Assembly (NCBI GenBank): GCA_947455145.1
Contig: CANGME010000007.1
Coordinates: 62,001 to 126,000, forward strand
Origin: Comamonadaceae bacterium
Lineage (GTDB): Bacteria; Pseudomonadota; Gammaproteobacteria; Burkholderiales; Burkholderiaceae_C
DNA length: 64,000 bases
Reading direction: 5' to 3'
In this document: in pieces, positions 29,509 through 37,775 of the stretch
Numbering within the stretch: the stretch's first letter is position 1
How the letters are laid out: every line of letters begins with the position of its first letter
The notes under the pieces: model-generated
Told to the model about the DNA's origin: nothing
What the model saw: the letters and a program-made list of their open reading frames with translations, nothing else
Database searches by the model: none
Translations under genes and position numbers: made by a program

Positions 29509-31047
29509 CGCAAACTCGCGGGCGCGGGTGTCAATGATGGACGCCTCGATGTGGTCGATTTTTCCCCCTTGGCGCATCATGTCTTGCGCTGCTTTCAAGC
29601 GGTTCACTGCGGCTGCAAAGTCAAGCTGCGCCGCACGCCCTTCGGCCTCTGCCCGCACCGCACTCAGGTTCAAACCTTGGGCCAAGTAGGCCGCCGACAA
29701 CAACTGCCAGGCCTGCGCATCGCGTGGCCAGTTGGCCACCCAGGTTTGCAATTGCTGAGCCACCAGTGAAGCCTGATCGGCTTTGCCCAGCTGCGTCATG
29801 GCCTGCGCCCACAAAAACAACTCCGGTCTGGGCATGGCACTCGTTAAGGCTTGCCCCGCGCCCTGCCCCAGCCGCTGCAAGGTCTGAACGGGTTTGCCCG
29901 AGGCCAGTGAAACCTCTGCACCCAGCAGGCGAACCCAACGGGCAGCTTGGACAGGTAGGGGCACTTGGCTCCGCATGAGGTCCTGCAAACGGCTCCATTG
30001 ACGATCAGCTGATTCAAAATCGCGTTGCAGCGATGCGGCCAAGGTCGCGCCATACAGCACACCCGCTTGGCGAGCCACAGTCAGCTTAGGCAACTGCGGA
30101 TCACTCGCTGCATTCACTGCGCTGCGCAAACTCTCAGTATCTGTGTGGCTCAGCACCTGCGCCCGTGCGGACAGCAAGCTGTGCGCCACGGAAAGGCTGA
30201 ACGTGGTGGGGGGCAGCAGCTGTAGGCGCGCCTGCATGTCCGCGATGCGCGCGGTTGTCATGGGGTGACTGCGCAGGTAGGGGAAGCCACCCAAGTCATT
30301 GAACCGGTTGGCCTGTTGCAGCTTCTCGAACATGGTGACAAAGCCTTCTGGGGCATAGCCAGCCTGGGTCAACACGCCGTAGCCCACGCGGTCGGCCTCA
30401 CGCTCCATGTCGCGAGAGAAATTGAGTTGCCCCTGAATAGCCACAGCTTGCCCACCCGCGATCATAGCCGTGGCCGCCTGCGGATTGCGGCTGGCCGCCA
30501 ACGCGCCCAAGATCATGGCCGCGATCAACAAAGGCCCTTGTTTGCTGCTCTGCCCCGTGAGGCGGGAGATATGACGCTGCGTGATGTGGCTAAGTTCATG
30601 CGCCATGACCGAGGCCAGTTCGTCCTCGCTGGTCACCACCGCCAGCAGCCCCAAGTTGACCCCCATATAGCCACCCGGCAGGGCAAAGGCATTCACGCTG
30701 CGGTCGCGGTCCAGCACCACATCCCAAGCAAAGGCCTCCTCCAACTCGGGGGCGAGCTCACCGCGCAGTCGTGCGGCCTGCATCAGGCGCTGCCAAATGC
30801 TGCGCACATAGTCCATCAACACCGGGTCGTCGGTGTAGTCCGGGTCGCGGTATATCTGGCGGGCAATGTTGTCACCAATGCGGCGCTCTGCGTTCGCGCT
30901 CATGTCGGCACCGTCGCCCAAGGTCGGCAACTGGGCCTGCGATGGCACAACCAACAGAAGTTGAAGTGCTATTAAAAATGAAGCTGCCCATGCACTTCTT
31001 CTGAGCCTTGCAGGCTTATTTGGCAGTGAAGTTTGTTTCAAAATCAA
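29476..31047 (-). CDS. M48 metalloprotease, BepA-like, with TPR region
   Basis: A 523-residue periplasmic zinc protease that in relatives takes part in outer-membrane protein quality control. A signal peptide ends VVPSQAQ. The zinc motif H-E-L-S-H is at 150-154, and the third ligand lies in the later E-x-x-x-D segment (DMEREADRVGYG). The C-terminal 220 residues (about 300-523) are Ala/Leu/Gln-rich helical repeats like the TPR domain of BepA/YfgC. Length and domain order match that family. It stands alone on the minus strand between plus-strand neighbours. Confidence 0.92.
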   Translation of the reverse strand: MILKQTSLPNKPARLRRSAWAASFLIALQLLLVVPSQAQLPTLGDGADMSANAERRIGDNIARQIYRDPDYTDDPVLMDYVRSIWQRLMQAARLRGELAPELEEAFAWDVVLDRDRSVNAFALPGGYMGVNLGLLAVVTSEDELASVMAHELSHITQRHISRLTGQSSKQGPLLIAAMILGALAASRNPQAATAMIAGGQAVAIQGQLNFSRDMEREADRVGYGVLTQAGYAPEGFVTMFEKLQQANRFNDLGGFPYLRSHPMTTARIADMQARLQLLPPTTFSLSVAHSLLSARAQVLSHTDTESLRSAVNAASDPQLPKLTVARQAGVLYGATLAASLQRDFESADRQWSRLQDLMRSQVPLPVQAARWVRLLGAEVSLASGKPVQTLQRLGQGAGQALTSAMPRPELFLWAQAMTQLGKADQASLVAQQLQTWVANWPRDAQAWQLLSAAYLAQGLNLSAVRAEAEGRAAQLDFAAAVNRLKAAQDMMRQGGKIDHIEASIIDTRAREFALRLREQSLQR

Positions 31048-31174
31048 TGTCGGCTCGGTTTAAATCAACAACAAGGGTGTCAAAACGGGGCATCCACTGC
31101 AACCCGCACAGGGCCGTATGATGCGCCACATCCGTGATTCTGCGCTGTCGTCAACCTCTCTGAGATTCCCGCCC

Positions 31175-32143
31175 ATGAAAAACCCCAAATTATTCCGCCT
31201 CTGGCCCCTGGTACTGACTGCCTACCTCGGCGTGTGCAGCGCGGCAGACTTCCCCAGCAAACCCATCACCGTCATCGTGCCGCAAGCCGCTGGCGGCAGC
31301 AACGACATCGTTGGGCGACTGGTGGCGCAGAAACTGGGCGAGGTCTTGCCCGGCAACGTGGTGGTGGACAACCGCCCCGGCGCGGGCGGCAACATCGGCA
31401 CGGTGCTGGTGGCCAAAGCCCCCAAAGATGGCCACACCCTGCTCATGACCATCAGCAGCGCGCAAGCCATCAACCCGGCTGTGTACAAGACGCCGGGGTT
31501 CGACCCGGTGAAAGACTTCACCCCGCTCGCGCTGGTGGGCTCGGTGCCCAATGTGCTGGTGGTCAACCCTGCATTCCCGGCCAAAACGCTGGAAGAATTT
31601 CTCAAACTGGTCAAGAGCAAGCCGGGCCAATACCAATACGCCTCGGCAGGCAACGGCACGCTCAATCACCTGCTGGGCGAGATGCTCAACAGCATGGCTG
31701 GCATCAAGCTGCAACACATCCCCTACAAAGGCGTTGCCCCGGCGATGACGGACGTGATCGGCGGCCAAGTGCCCATGGCCTTCGCCAGCCTGCCCTCCGT
31801 CATGCAGCACCTCAAGGCCGGCCGCCTGATTGCCCTGGGCGTGAGCTCGCCCACGCGCTCATCGGTCTTGCCTGCTGTGCCAGCGATTGGCGAACAAGTG
31901 CCGGGTTACAGCGGCACGCTGTGGGTCGGCCTGTTCGGCGTGCGCGGCGTGAAGCCCGAGATTGAAGCGCAGTTGCAAGACGCCATGAGACGAGTGCTGG
32001 CCGCGCCGGACTTGCAGGAGAAATTGGTGGCGCAGGGTGTGGAACTGGCCACCGCTACCCCGGCGCAATTTGCGGCTCAGTTGCAAGAGGACATTGCGCG
32101 CTGGGCCAAAATTGTCAGGGAGTCGGGAGCTACGGTCGATTGA
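31175..32143 (+). CDS. Bug-family tripartite tricarboxylate transporter receptor
   Basis: A 322-residue periplasmic receptor. The start at 31175 gives a signal peptide ending GVCSA; the frame extends further upstream but without a signal sequence. It has the opening FPSKPITVIVPQAAGGSNDI, NRPGAGGNIGT and a KDGHTLL motif where most copies have DGY. No permease or catabolic partner is adjacent, so the ligand is unknown. It is convergent with the HEPN island and may mark its left boundary. Confidence 0.92.
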   Translation: MKNPKLFRLWPLVLTAYLGVCSAADFPSKPITVIVPQAAGGSNDIVGRLVAQKLGEVLPGNVVVDNRPGAGGNIGTVLVAKAPKDGHTLLMTISSAQAINPAVYKTPGFDPVKDFTPLALVGSVPNVLVVNPAFPAKTLEEFLKLVKSKPGQYQYASAGNGTLNHLLGEMLNSMAGIKLQHIPYKGVAPAMTDVIGGQVPMAFASLPSVMQHLKAGRLIALGVSSPTRSSVLPAVPAIGEQVPGYSGTLWVGLFGVRGVKPEIEAQLQDAMRRVLAAPDLQEKLVAQGVELATATPAQFAAQLQEDIARWAKIVRESGATVD

Positions 32144-32274
32144 TCAATTGCTTGTGGTGCGTCCTCTTTGTGCCCGAAACAGAAATAGCTTGTCTGAAAA
32201 AGCAGACGTTCAAAGTCAAAGTCAAAGTTAACAGGCAACCATGCAAAGCATGCTTGTCCGAATTAAACGACCAG

Positions 32275-33639
32275 TTAAACAGCTTCGTCCGTAAGGTTGG
32301 CTGCAACAAATTCGCTCATGGGTTTGGTTTCACTCAGCTTTTTCTCGATGAGTGCAGCGGCAGCCGTCTCGTTCGCAGTGATGAACGCGGCGGCTTTAGA
32401 CCTCAAGGTGGGGACTCCTGCGAACTTGGCGCTGACAGCAGCCTTTGCCGACCAAGCGCCATAGTTCGCGGCTTGCATGATTGCGACGATAAGTTGCAAC
32501 GAATGCTCGTCAGTGAGAATTTCTCCGAGAGAGCCATCAAGCGCCTCAACGGCATTCGAGAAAGAGTTGGCTGTGGCGAAGTCGGTAGATCCAGCTTTTG
32601 CAAGGAGAATTGGAAGGTATATCGGAAGGAGACTCGACTTGTCCTTGACAAGCTTAACTACAAACTCAGAGTGGGCTCTTTTCTCAAATAGTGCTTCGAT
32701 TTCTGGCTTGAATTTTGCCAGAAAATCAGCCTCCGACATAGCCTCTGCTACGGAGATTAGCGCGGTCGTCGGGTGTGTCAGCTTGGTCTCACTAAGCGCG
32801 CTTGTAACCTCAGAAATCTTTTTCGCAAGTATCGCTCGCACGCGTTCGACAGGAGTGCCACCGATGCCAGAAATTAGCTTCCCGTTGGCTGATATGGCTT
32901 GAGTGATCACGTCATGGTAATCGGCATCATCAGCCTTCGATGTAATCAACTTGGTTTGAAGAGCGGCGTTCGCTGAAGGCTTGTCCAGCTTAGACAGGCC
33001 TATCAAAAAGTAGCTCGAATTCTTCTTTATCGAAGGATCAGTGGAGGTGACCGCAGCAGCCATTTTTGCGACTAGCTGAGGCATTGCTTCATTATGAAGG
33101 CTAGCCAGTTCGTCTCTGACGACATTTCTGATGTCTGAGATAGATGTGCTTGGAAAGAAGTTGCTGTTCTTTAGCCTTGCTACGATTTCGTCGACCAACT
33201 GGGTGGTGGAAAGGATTGGTTTGGACAGGAAACGATCAATGGTTTCGAAGAAGACAAACCTGGCCTCCTCGGGTGAGGGTTTGTGACCTGATGGGTGCGC
33301 AGACTTATTCCGTAGGGTCCGAAGGGTTGTGAGAAACGATGAGTCGAGGCCGGAAACGAGGCTCTTGGATGTCAGTTGATCTATAAGGTAGCTTTCGTAG
33401 ACATCTTGGTCAGCCTTTTTCTTGTTTGCCTCTGTAAATATCGACTTTGCTTCCGAATTTACGTTCCCCAACTCGCCCAGCTTTGCCAACAAGTCGTCGA
33501 ACAAGGCGATGTAACTCAGAACTAGGGCGCCACGGTAGGCTCCGGCCATATAGCAGCTCAGTGCTTCACGCATGTAGTCGCGGATGTCGGATCCAGGAAT
33601 CCTGGCTAGCAGTTCTTCCATATCTGTCAGATGTGCCAA
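32275..33639 (-). CDS. HEPN-like protein with long helical C-terminal region
   Basis: A 454-residue protein not recognised as a named family. Residues about 10-145 look like a HEPN domain: helical, ending TLRTLRNKSAHPSGHKPS, with Arg110 and His115 forming the R-x4-H motif of HEPN ribonucleases, followed by the P-S-x-E-E-A helix usual after that motif. The rest, about 150-454, is predicted helical and Ala/Ser/Lys-rich, like an armadillo or HEAT-type array. The start is a TTG at 33639 with a GAGAG site; an ATG six codons later is possible. Local GC falls to about 47 percent in a sampled line. It follows the 216-residue HEPN gene by 21 bases. Confidence 0.72.
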   Translation of the reverse strand: MAHLTDMEELLARIPGSDIRDYMREALSCYMAGAYRGALVLSYIALFDDLLAKLGELGNVNSEAKSIFTEANKKKADQDVYESYLIDQLTSKSLVSGLDSSFLTTLRTLRNKSAHPSGHKPSPEEARFVFFETIDRFLSKPILSTTQLVDEIVARLKNSNFFPSTSISDIRNVVRDELASLHNEAMPQLVAKMAAAVTSTDPSIKKNSSYFLIGLSKLDKPSANAALQTKLITSKADDADYHDVITQAISANGKLISGIGGTPVERVRAILAKKISEVTSALSETKLTHPTTALISVAEAMSEADFLAKFKPEIEALFEKRAHSEFVVKLVKDKSSLLPIYLPILLAKAGSTDFATANSFSNAVEALDGSLGEILTDEHSLQLIVAIMQAANYGAWSAKAAVSAKFAGVPTLRSKAAAFITANETAAAALIEKKLSETKPMSEFVAANLTDEAV

Positions 33640-33660
33640 TGTGATTTCTCTCGGTGTGTT

Positions 33661-34311
33661 TTAAAGCGGTCTAATGTTCGAGCTAAGCGGCCTGCCGTTG
33701 GCGCTCCGCTTGAGCGAGGGGTAGGCCTCTGTTTGCCCCTTCGCGTGCTCCTTGCGCCAACGCTCAAGGAGTTCCGTGTTTCCGGACGCCACCTCGATGA
33801 GCATTTGCAGCGAGAGGATCGAACCAGGAACGATGCCCGCTTCGTCAACCTCCTGCCCATCGAAGTCTGGATTGGTCGAAATTTCTACATTGACTACCCA
33901 CCATACGCCAATCTTGCGCAACAGCGCCACTAGGGCTGCGAACTGAGCTTGATGGGCCGACTCGACTTGCCCAGTCACCACGTCGAAGAGCTGGTGGGCT
34001 AGTTGATTGCGGGTGATCTTCAGTTTTTCAAAGGTGACTAGGTCATCATCGTCAATTGCATCGTTCTCTCGTAGCCATTGAAGGGACGCATATAGCGGGC
34101 TCTTGTTCTTGGATAGGACTTTTGATTTGTACTCAGTCCCAACAATTGGCCCATGCTCATCAAACCCGTCCGTGTAAAAGTCGCGAACGTCGTCCACGAT
34201 CGAGTCCTTGAGGATCTCGAATGTGGTGATAAACATCGTCGCTAGAAATAGGGACGGTCTGACTACCTCAGGATCAAGGAATCGCTCCCACTTGTCGATA
34301 GTGCTCGCCAT
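33661..34311 (-). CDS. HEPN-like protein, first gene of a two-gene island
   Basis: A 216-residue, probably soluble helical protein. Residues about 18-110 fit a HEPN fold: two long N-terminal helices, a D-D-D-D acidic turn, then FEKLKITRNQLAHQLF with Arg101 and His106 as the R-x4-H pair. The residue after the Arg is Asn and the one before the His is Ala, exactly as in the neighbouring 454-residue protein. The C-terminal 80 residues are not recognised. It is transcribed first; no nucleotidyltransferase or other classic antitoxin is adjacent. RNase activity is inferred from the motif. Confidence 0.72.
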   Translation of the reverse strand: MASTIDKWERFLDPEVVRPSLFLATMFITTFEILKDSIVDDVRDFYTDGFDEHGPIVGTEYKSKVLSKNKSPLYASLQWLRENDAIDDDDLVTFEKLKITRNQLAHQLFDVVTGQVESAHQAQFAALVALLRKIGVWWVVNVEISTNPDFDGQEVDEAGIVPGSILSLQMLIEVASGNTELLERWRKEHAKGQTEAYPSLKRSANGRPLSSNIRPL

Positions 34312-34459
34312 CAGATGCCTAACGAATATCTAATCTATCGCGCAGTCTAGCTGTTCGCACTGATCAAGACTATCCCCGAATAGGGAATGACTGTCTGCAA
34401 TTGGGGAAATTCTTGTTTGTCTGCTTTGGCCGATAGCAGTACGTGATATGAGTCGAACT

Positions 34460-35716
34460 TCATATAGCCAACGCCTCATCCAACACCTCCACCCAATGCC
34501 TAACCGGCGTCGCCGTACCGCTTTGCAAATGGGTGATGCAGCCGATATTGGCCGACACGATGACTTCGGGCTGCATCTCGCCTAGGTTGCCCAGCTTGCG
34601 ATCGCGTAACTGATAGGCGATGTCGGGGTTGAGCACGGAGTAGGTGCCTGCGGAGCCGCAGCAGAGGTGGGCTTCGTTGGTGCTGACCTTCACGTCAAAG
34701 CCTAAGTCGCCCAGGTACTGCTCCACACCGCCACGGAGTTTTTGGCCGTGTTGCAGGGTGCAGGGGGGGTGGAAGGCGAGTTTGGGGGCTTTGTGTGTGA
34801 GCCCTTCGACAAGCTCAGGGCGAACGGAACGGAGTGTCGTCACCAGCTCGGGCAACAGCTCGCTCAGGTCTTGGGTTAGCTCGCTGATGCGTGCGGCTTT
34901 GGCGGCATAGAGCGGGTCGTCTTTGAGGGTGTGACCATAGTCTTTGACGGTGACACCGCAACCGGAGGCGTTCATGATGATGGCTTCCACCGCGCCGGGT
35001 GCGTCGGCCTGCACATGGGGCCACCAGGCGTCGATGTTGGCGCGCATTTGGGCTTTGCCGCCGTCGTGGTCGTTCAGGTGAAATTTCACAGCTCCGCAGC
35101 AACCGGCTTGGGGTGCGATCACGGTTTGTATGCCTGCGGCATCCAGCACACGGGCGGTGGCGCTGTTGATGTTGGGCATCATGGACGGCTGCACGCAACC
35201 GGCCAGCATGAGCACTTTGCGGGCGTGGGTGCGTGTGGGCCAGGTGCCTGCGTTTTGCTGCGCGGGCACTTTGTTTTTAAGCGATTGTGGCAAGAGGCCG
35301 CGCACCAGTTGGCCCATCTTCATGGCGGGGGCGAACAGGGGCGAGGTCAGGCCTTCTTTGAGTGCCCAGCGCAGGGCGCGCTCACCCGCAGGGCGCTCGA
35401 CTTTGGCGTCCACCAGCTTGCGGCCAATGTCCACCAGGTGGCCGTAGTCCACGCCGGAGGGGCAGGTGCTTTCGCAGTTGCGGCAGGTCAGGCAACGGTC
35501 TAGGTGGAGCTGGGTTTTGCGGGTGGGGGTTTCGCCCTCTAGCACTGCCTTCATCAGGTAGATGCGCCCACGCGGGCCGTCCAGCTCGTCGCCCAGCAGT
35601 TGGTAGGTGGGGCAGGTGGCGGTGCAAAAACCGCAGTGCACGCACTTGCGCAAAATAGCCTCGGCGGCTTGGCCGTCGGCAGTGTTTTTATATTCGGGGG
35701 CGAGGTTAGTTTGCAT
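34460..35716 (-). CDS. glcF: Glycolate oxidase iron-sulfur subunit
   Basis: A 418-residue subunit that passes electrons from glycolate oxidation to the membrane chain. Two [4Fe-4S] motifs are near the N-terminus: CVHCGFCTATCP (about 25-36) and CLTCRNCESTCP (about 75-86). Two CCG motifs follow (GCCGAVKFH and CCGSAGTYS), as in other GlcF/heterodisulfide-reductase-like proteins. A half copy of the palindromic element (34800-34829) is translated in frame near residues 296-305 (SVRPELVEG). It overlaps glcE by one base and ends a four-gene minus-strand run. Confidence 0.94.
   Translation of the reverse strand: MQTNLAPEYKNTADGQAAEAILRKCVHCGFCTATCPTYQLLGDELDGPRGRIYLMKAVLEGETPTRKTQLHLDRCLTCRNCESTCPSGVDYGHLVDIGRKLVDAKVERPAGERALRWALKEGLTSPLFAPAMKMGQLVRGLLPQSLKNKVPAQQNAGTWPTRTHARKVLMLAGCVQPSMMPNINSATARVLDAAGIQTVIAPQAGCCGAVKFHLNDHDGGKAQMRANIDAWWPHVQADAPGAVEAIIMNASGCGVTVKDYGHTLKDDPLYAAKAARISELTQDLSELLPELVTTLRSVRPELVEGLTHKAPKLAFHPPCTLQHGQKLRGGVEQYLGDLGFDVKVSTNEAHLCCGSAGTYSVLNPDIAYQLRDRKLGNLGEMQPEVIVSANIGCITHLQSGTATPVRHWVEVLDEALAI
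34800..34829. repeat. Half copy of the palindromic element inside glcF
   Basis: On the minus strand this reads TCCGTTCGCCCTGAGCTTGT followed by CGAAGG, one arm of the element seen complete at 20895, 24208 and 48977. It is translated as SVRPELVEG in GlcF, between the helix LPELVTTLR and the conserved AFHPPCTLQH segment. The opposite arm is absent. Confidence 0.75.
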
Positions 35717-36864
35717 CAGATACTCGCAAACATGCGGCCTGGGTTGAAGATGCCTGCGGGGTCAAATTGTTTTTTGAGCTCGCTGTGGATGCGGTCTAGG
35801 GGCGAGACCAACGGGGCGAATACACCGACGCTTTTGTCAGCCTCCTGCGCAGCGCGGAACAGGCTGGCGTGGCCACCTGCGGCAAATGCTGCGGCGCGCA
35901 GGCGCGGTGCTTCCGAGGCCGGTGCCCATGCCCAACGCTGGCCGCCATGCCACTCCACCAACTGGGGCCAGGGCAAGTCCAACACGGGCGCGGTTTGCGC
36001 CACGCTTAAGCGCCACAGGGCCATGTCGGGCGCTGATTCAACCGCAGGGGGCTGGGTAAAGAAGGGCAGTTGCATTTCGCGGCAGGTCTGCCACGCGGCA
36101 CTGGCCACATCCTTGTCTAATATCTCGCCACGGACGTCTTGCGTCATCTTGCGGCAAGCAGCTTCCACCGCCGCCACCGCGCCGCGCAGGCGTACGCAAA
36201 GCAGCTCGCAGGAGCCCTCGGCAGCGTGCTCGTGCACCCAGCAACTGGCGTTGAGCGGCAAGGGCTGCGCACCCCAGCGGTTCAGTTGTGCCAAGGCTTT
36301 GGCCTGGTCAACTTCAAACACCAAGGTCGCCTCAGCCGGTACAACGGGCAGCACCTTGAGTGAAACTTCGGTGATCAGCCCCAGTGTGCCCATGGCGCCT
36401 GCCAGCAGGCGCGAGACGTCGTAGCCCGCCACGTTTTTCATGACCTGGCCACCGAAAGTGAGCAACTCACCCTTGCCATTGAGCAGCACCGCGCCCAGCA
36501 CGTAGTCGCGCACCGCGCCCACGCTGGCACGGGCCGGGCCGCTCAGGCCAGCGGCCACCATGCCGCCGACCGTTGCGGCGCTGGACTTTGTGGCGTTGAA
36601 ATGGGGGGGCTCAAACGGCAGGCACTGGCCTTTTTCAGCGAGTGCGGCCTCCAGCTCGGCCAGCGGCGTGCCAGCGCGCACGGTGACCACCAGCTCGCTG
36701 GGCTCGTAGCTGATGATGCCGCTGTGGGCGCGGGTGTCCAGCAGCTCGCCTTGCAGCGATTGGCCGTAAAAATCTTTACTGCCCCCACCGCGTATGCGCA
36801 GGGGGGTGTGGTCGGAGGCGGCGGCGCGGATGCGCTCGGCCCAGTGTTGCGGGGTGGAGTCCAT
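35716..36864 (-). CDS. glcE: Glycolate oxidase FAD-binding subunit
   Basis: A 382-residue subunit of the membrane-associated glycolate oxidase, with a PCMH-type FAD-binding domain. Diagnostic segments are LRIRGGGSKDFYG near the start, the SATVGGMVAAGLSGPARASVGAVRDYVLG loop region (parts 1-20 quoted: SATVGGMVAAGLSGPARAS) and VMKNVAGYDVSRLLAGAMGT. It ends with FNPGRMF. The catalytic GlcD subunit gene is not next to it; an aldose epimerase gene lies 35 bases upstream instead. Confidence 0.94.
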   Translation of the reverse strand: MDSTPQHWAERIRAAASDHTPLRIRGGGSKDFYGQSLQGELLDTRAHSGIISYEPSELVVTVRAGTPLAELEAALAEKGQCLPFEPPHFNATKSSAATVGGMVAAGLSGPARASVGAVRDYVLGAVLLNGKGELLTFGGQVMKNVAGYDVSRLLAGAMGTLGLITEVSLKVLPVVPAEATLVFEVDQAKALAQLNRWGAQPLPLNASCWVHEHAAEGSCELLCVRLRGAVAAVEAACRKMTQDVRGEILDKDVASAAWQTCREMQLPFFTQPPAVESAPDMALWRLSVAQTAPVLDLPWPQLVEWHGGQRWAWAPASEAPRLRAAAFAAGGHASLFRAAQEADKSVGVFAPLVSPLDRIHSELKKQFDPAGIFNPGRMFASI

Positions 36865-36899
36865 AGCTTGATTTTAGGAGAGCACAGCAGGGTGCAGTT

Positions 36900-37766
36900 T
36901 CACGAAGCGTCTTCGACCCGGATGCTCATCACCTCGGACATCGATTCGCCCGGCTGCAACACACGTAGGCCTAGCTCATCGGACGTGAAGCGCCCCGTCG
37001 CCATCAGGTTGACGGCGTTGTTGACGTGGCTGACCGGCTCAATGGACACGTAGTTTCTCGTGGGGTGGGCATAGACCACCAGACGTTTAAGGCTGGACGC
37101 AATGCGAATGCGCAATTGGTCATCGCTAAGCAGCGCGTCACCCTGCCAGCCTTCATAGCAATGGTCCACATCCAAGGTGGTGCAATCGGTGTCCAGGCCA
37201 ACATCGGGCAATCGCTGTGTGGGTAACTTGTCTGCCCCCATCTCCCAGCGTCCACTGGCTGCAAATTGCAAATGGCTGCTGGCCCGCTTGACGAAATTAG
37301 GATGCCAGCCCAAACCTGCGGGTGCGGGGGTGCTGGATTGGTTGGTCATGCTCAGGGTGATCTCCAGACCGCTTTCGCTCAGGCGAAAGGCCTGCGAGGT
37401 GTCAAAGGCGAAGGGCCAAGCCGCGTCGGCCTTGTGTTCGTAAGACAACAGCGCGAATTGATCCGATTCGTCCAGCACCTGCCAAGCACGCTGCCAGCCA
37501 ACACCGTGGATGGCGTGTGGCTCGGCGGCGTTGTTTTGAACCAGGGGGTGGCTGGTGCCTGCCCACACCAATTTAGCCTGCTCAACCCGATTAGAAAACG
37601 GCACCAACGGGTAGCTGCCTGCTAAACGCGCAGAGCTCAGTGCAGGCCCCGACGTGGAGCGCAACACGGGCACATCGCCCCACCAAAGACCGGCCATGCA
37701 GCCGCCCAGGTCGGGCCGAATGTCGCAGCGCAGGGGGCCGCATTGGAGTTGAAGTGAAGTGGTCAT
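36900..37766 (-). CDS. Aldose 1-epimerase family protein
   Basis: A 288-residue member of the GalM-type mutarotase superfamily, which interconverts sugar anomers. Residues Y-P-L-V-P-F-S-N-R (about 52-60), HAIHGVGWQRAWQV (active-site His) and LGWHPNF are typical, and the late segment around VYAHPTRNYVSIEPVSHVNN holds the conserved glutamate region. It lies nine bases after the tandem SGNH gene and 35 before glcE, so it appears to belong to that operon. Its sugar specificity is not evident; the enzyme group also includes sugar-phosphate epimerases. Confidence 0.88.
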   Translation of the reverse strand: MTTSLQLQCGPLRCDIRPDLGGCMAGLWWGDVPVLRSTSGPALSSARLAGSYPLVPFSNRVEQAKLVWAGTSHPLVQNNAAEPHAIHGVGWQRAWQVLDESDQFALLSYEHKADAAWPFAFDTSQAFRLSESGLEITLSMTNQSSTPAPAGLGWHPNFVKRASSHLQFAASGRWEMGADKLPTQRLPDVGLDTDCTTLDVDHCYEGWQGDALLSDDQLRIRIASSLKRLVVYAHPTRNYVSIEPVSHVNNAVNLMATGRFTSDELGLRVLQPGESMSEVMSIRVEDAS

Positions 37767-37775
37767 ACGTTGGGC

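Noticed and set aside
32211-32228. Three tandem CAAAGT hexamers at the left edge of the HEPN island
   Set aside because: Too short and with no counterpart at the right edge, so it cannot be called an attachment site.
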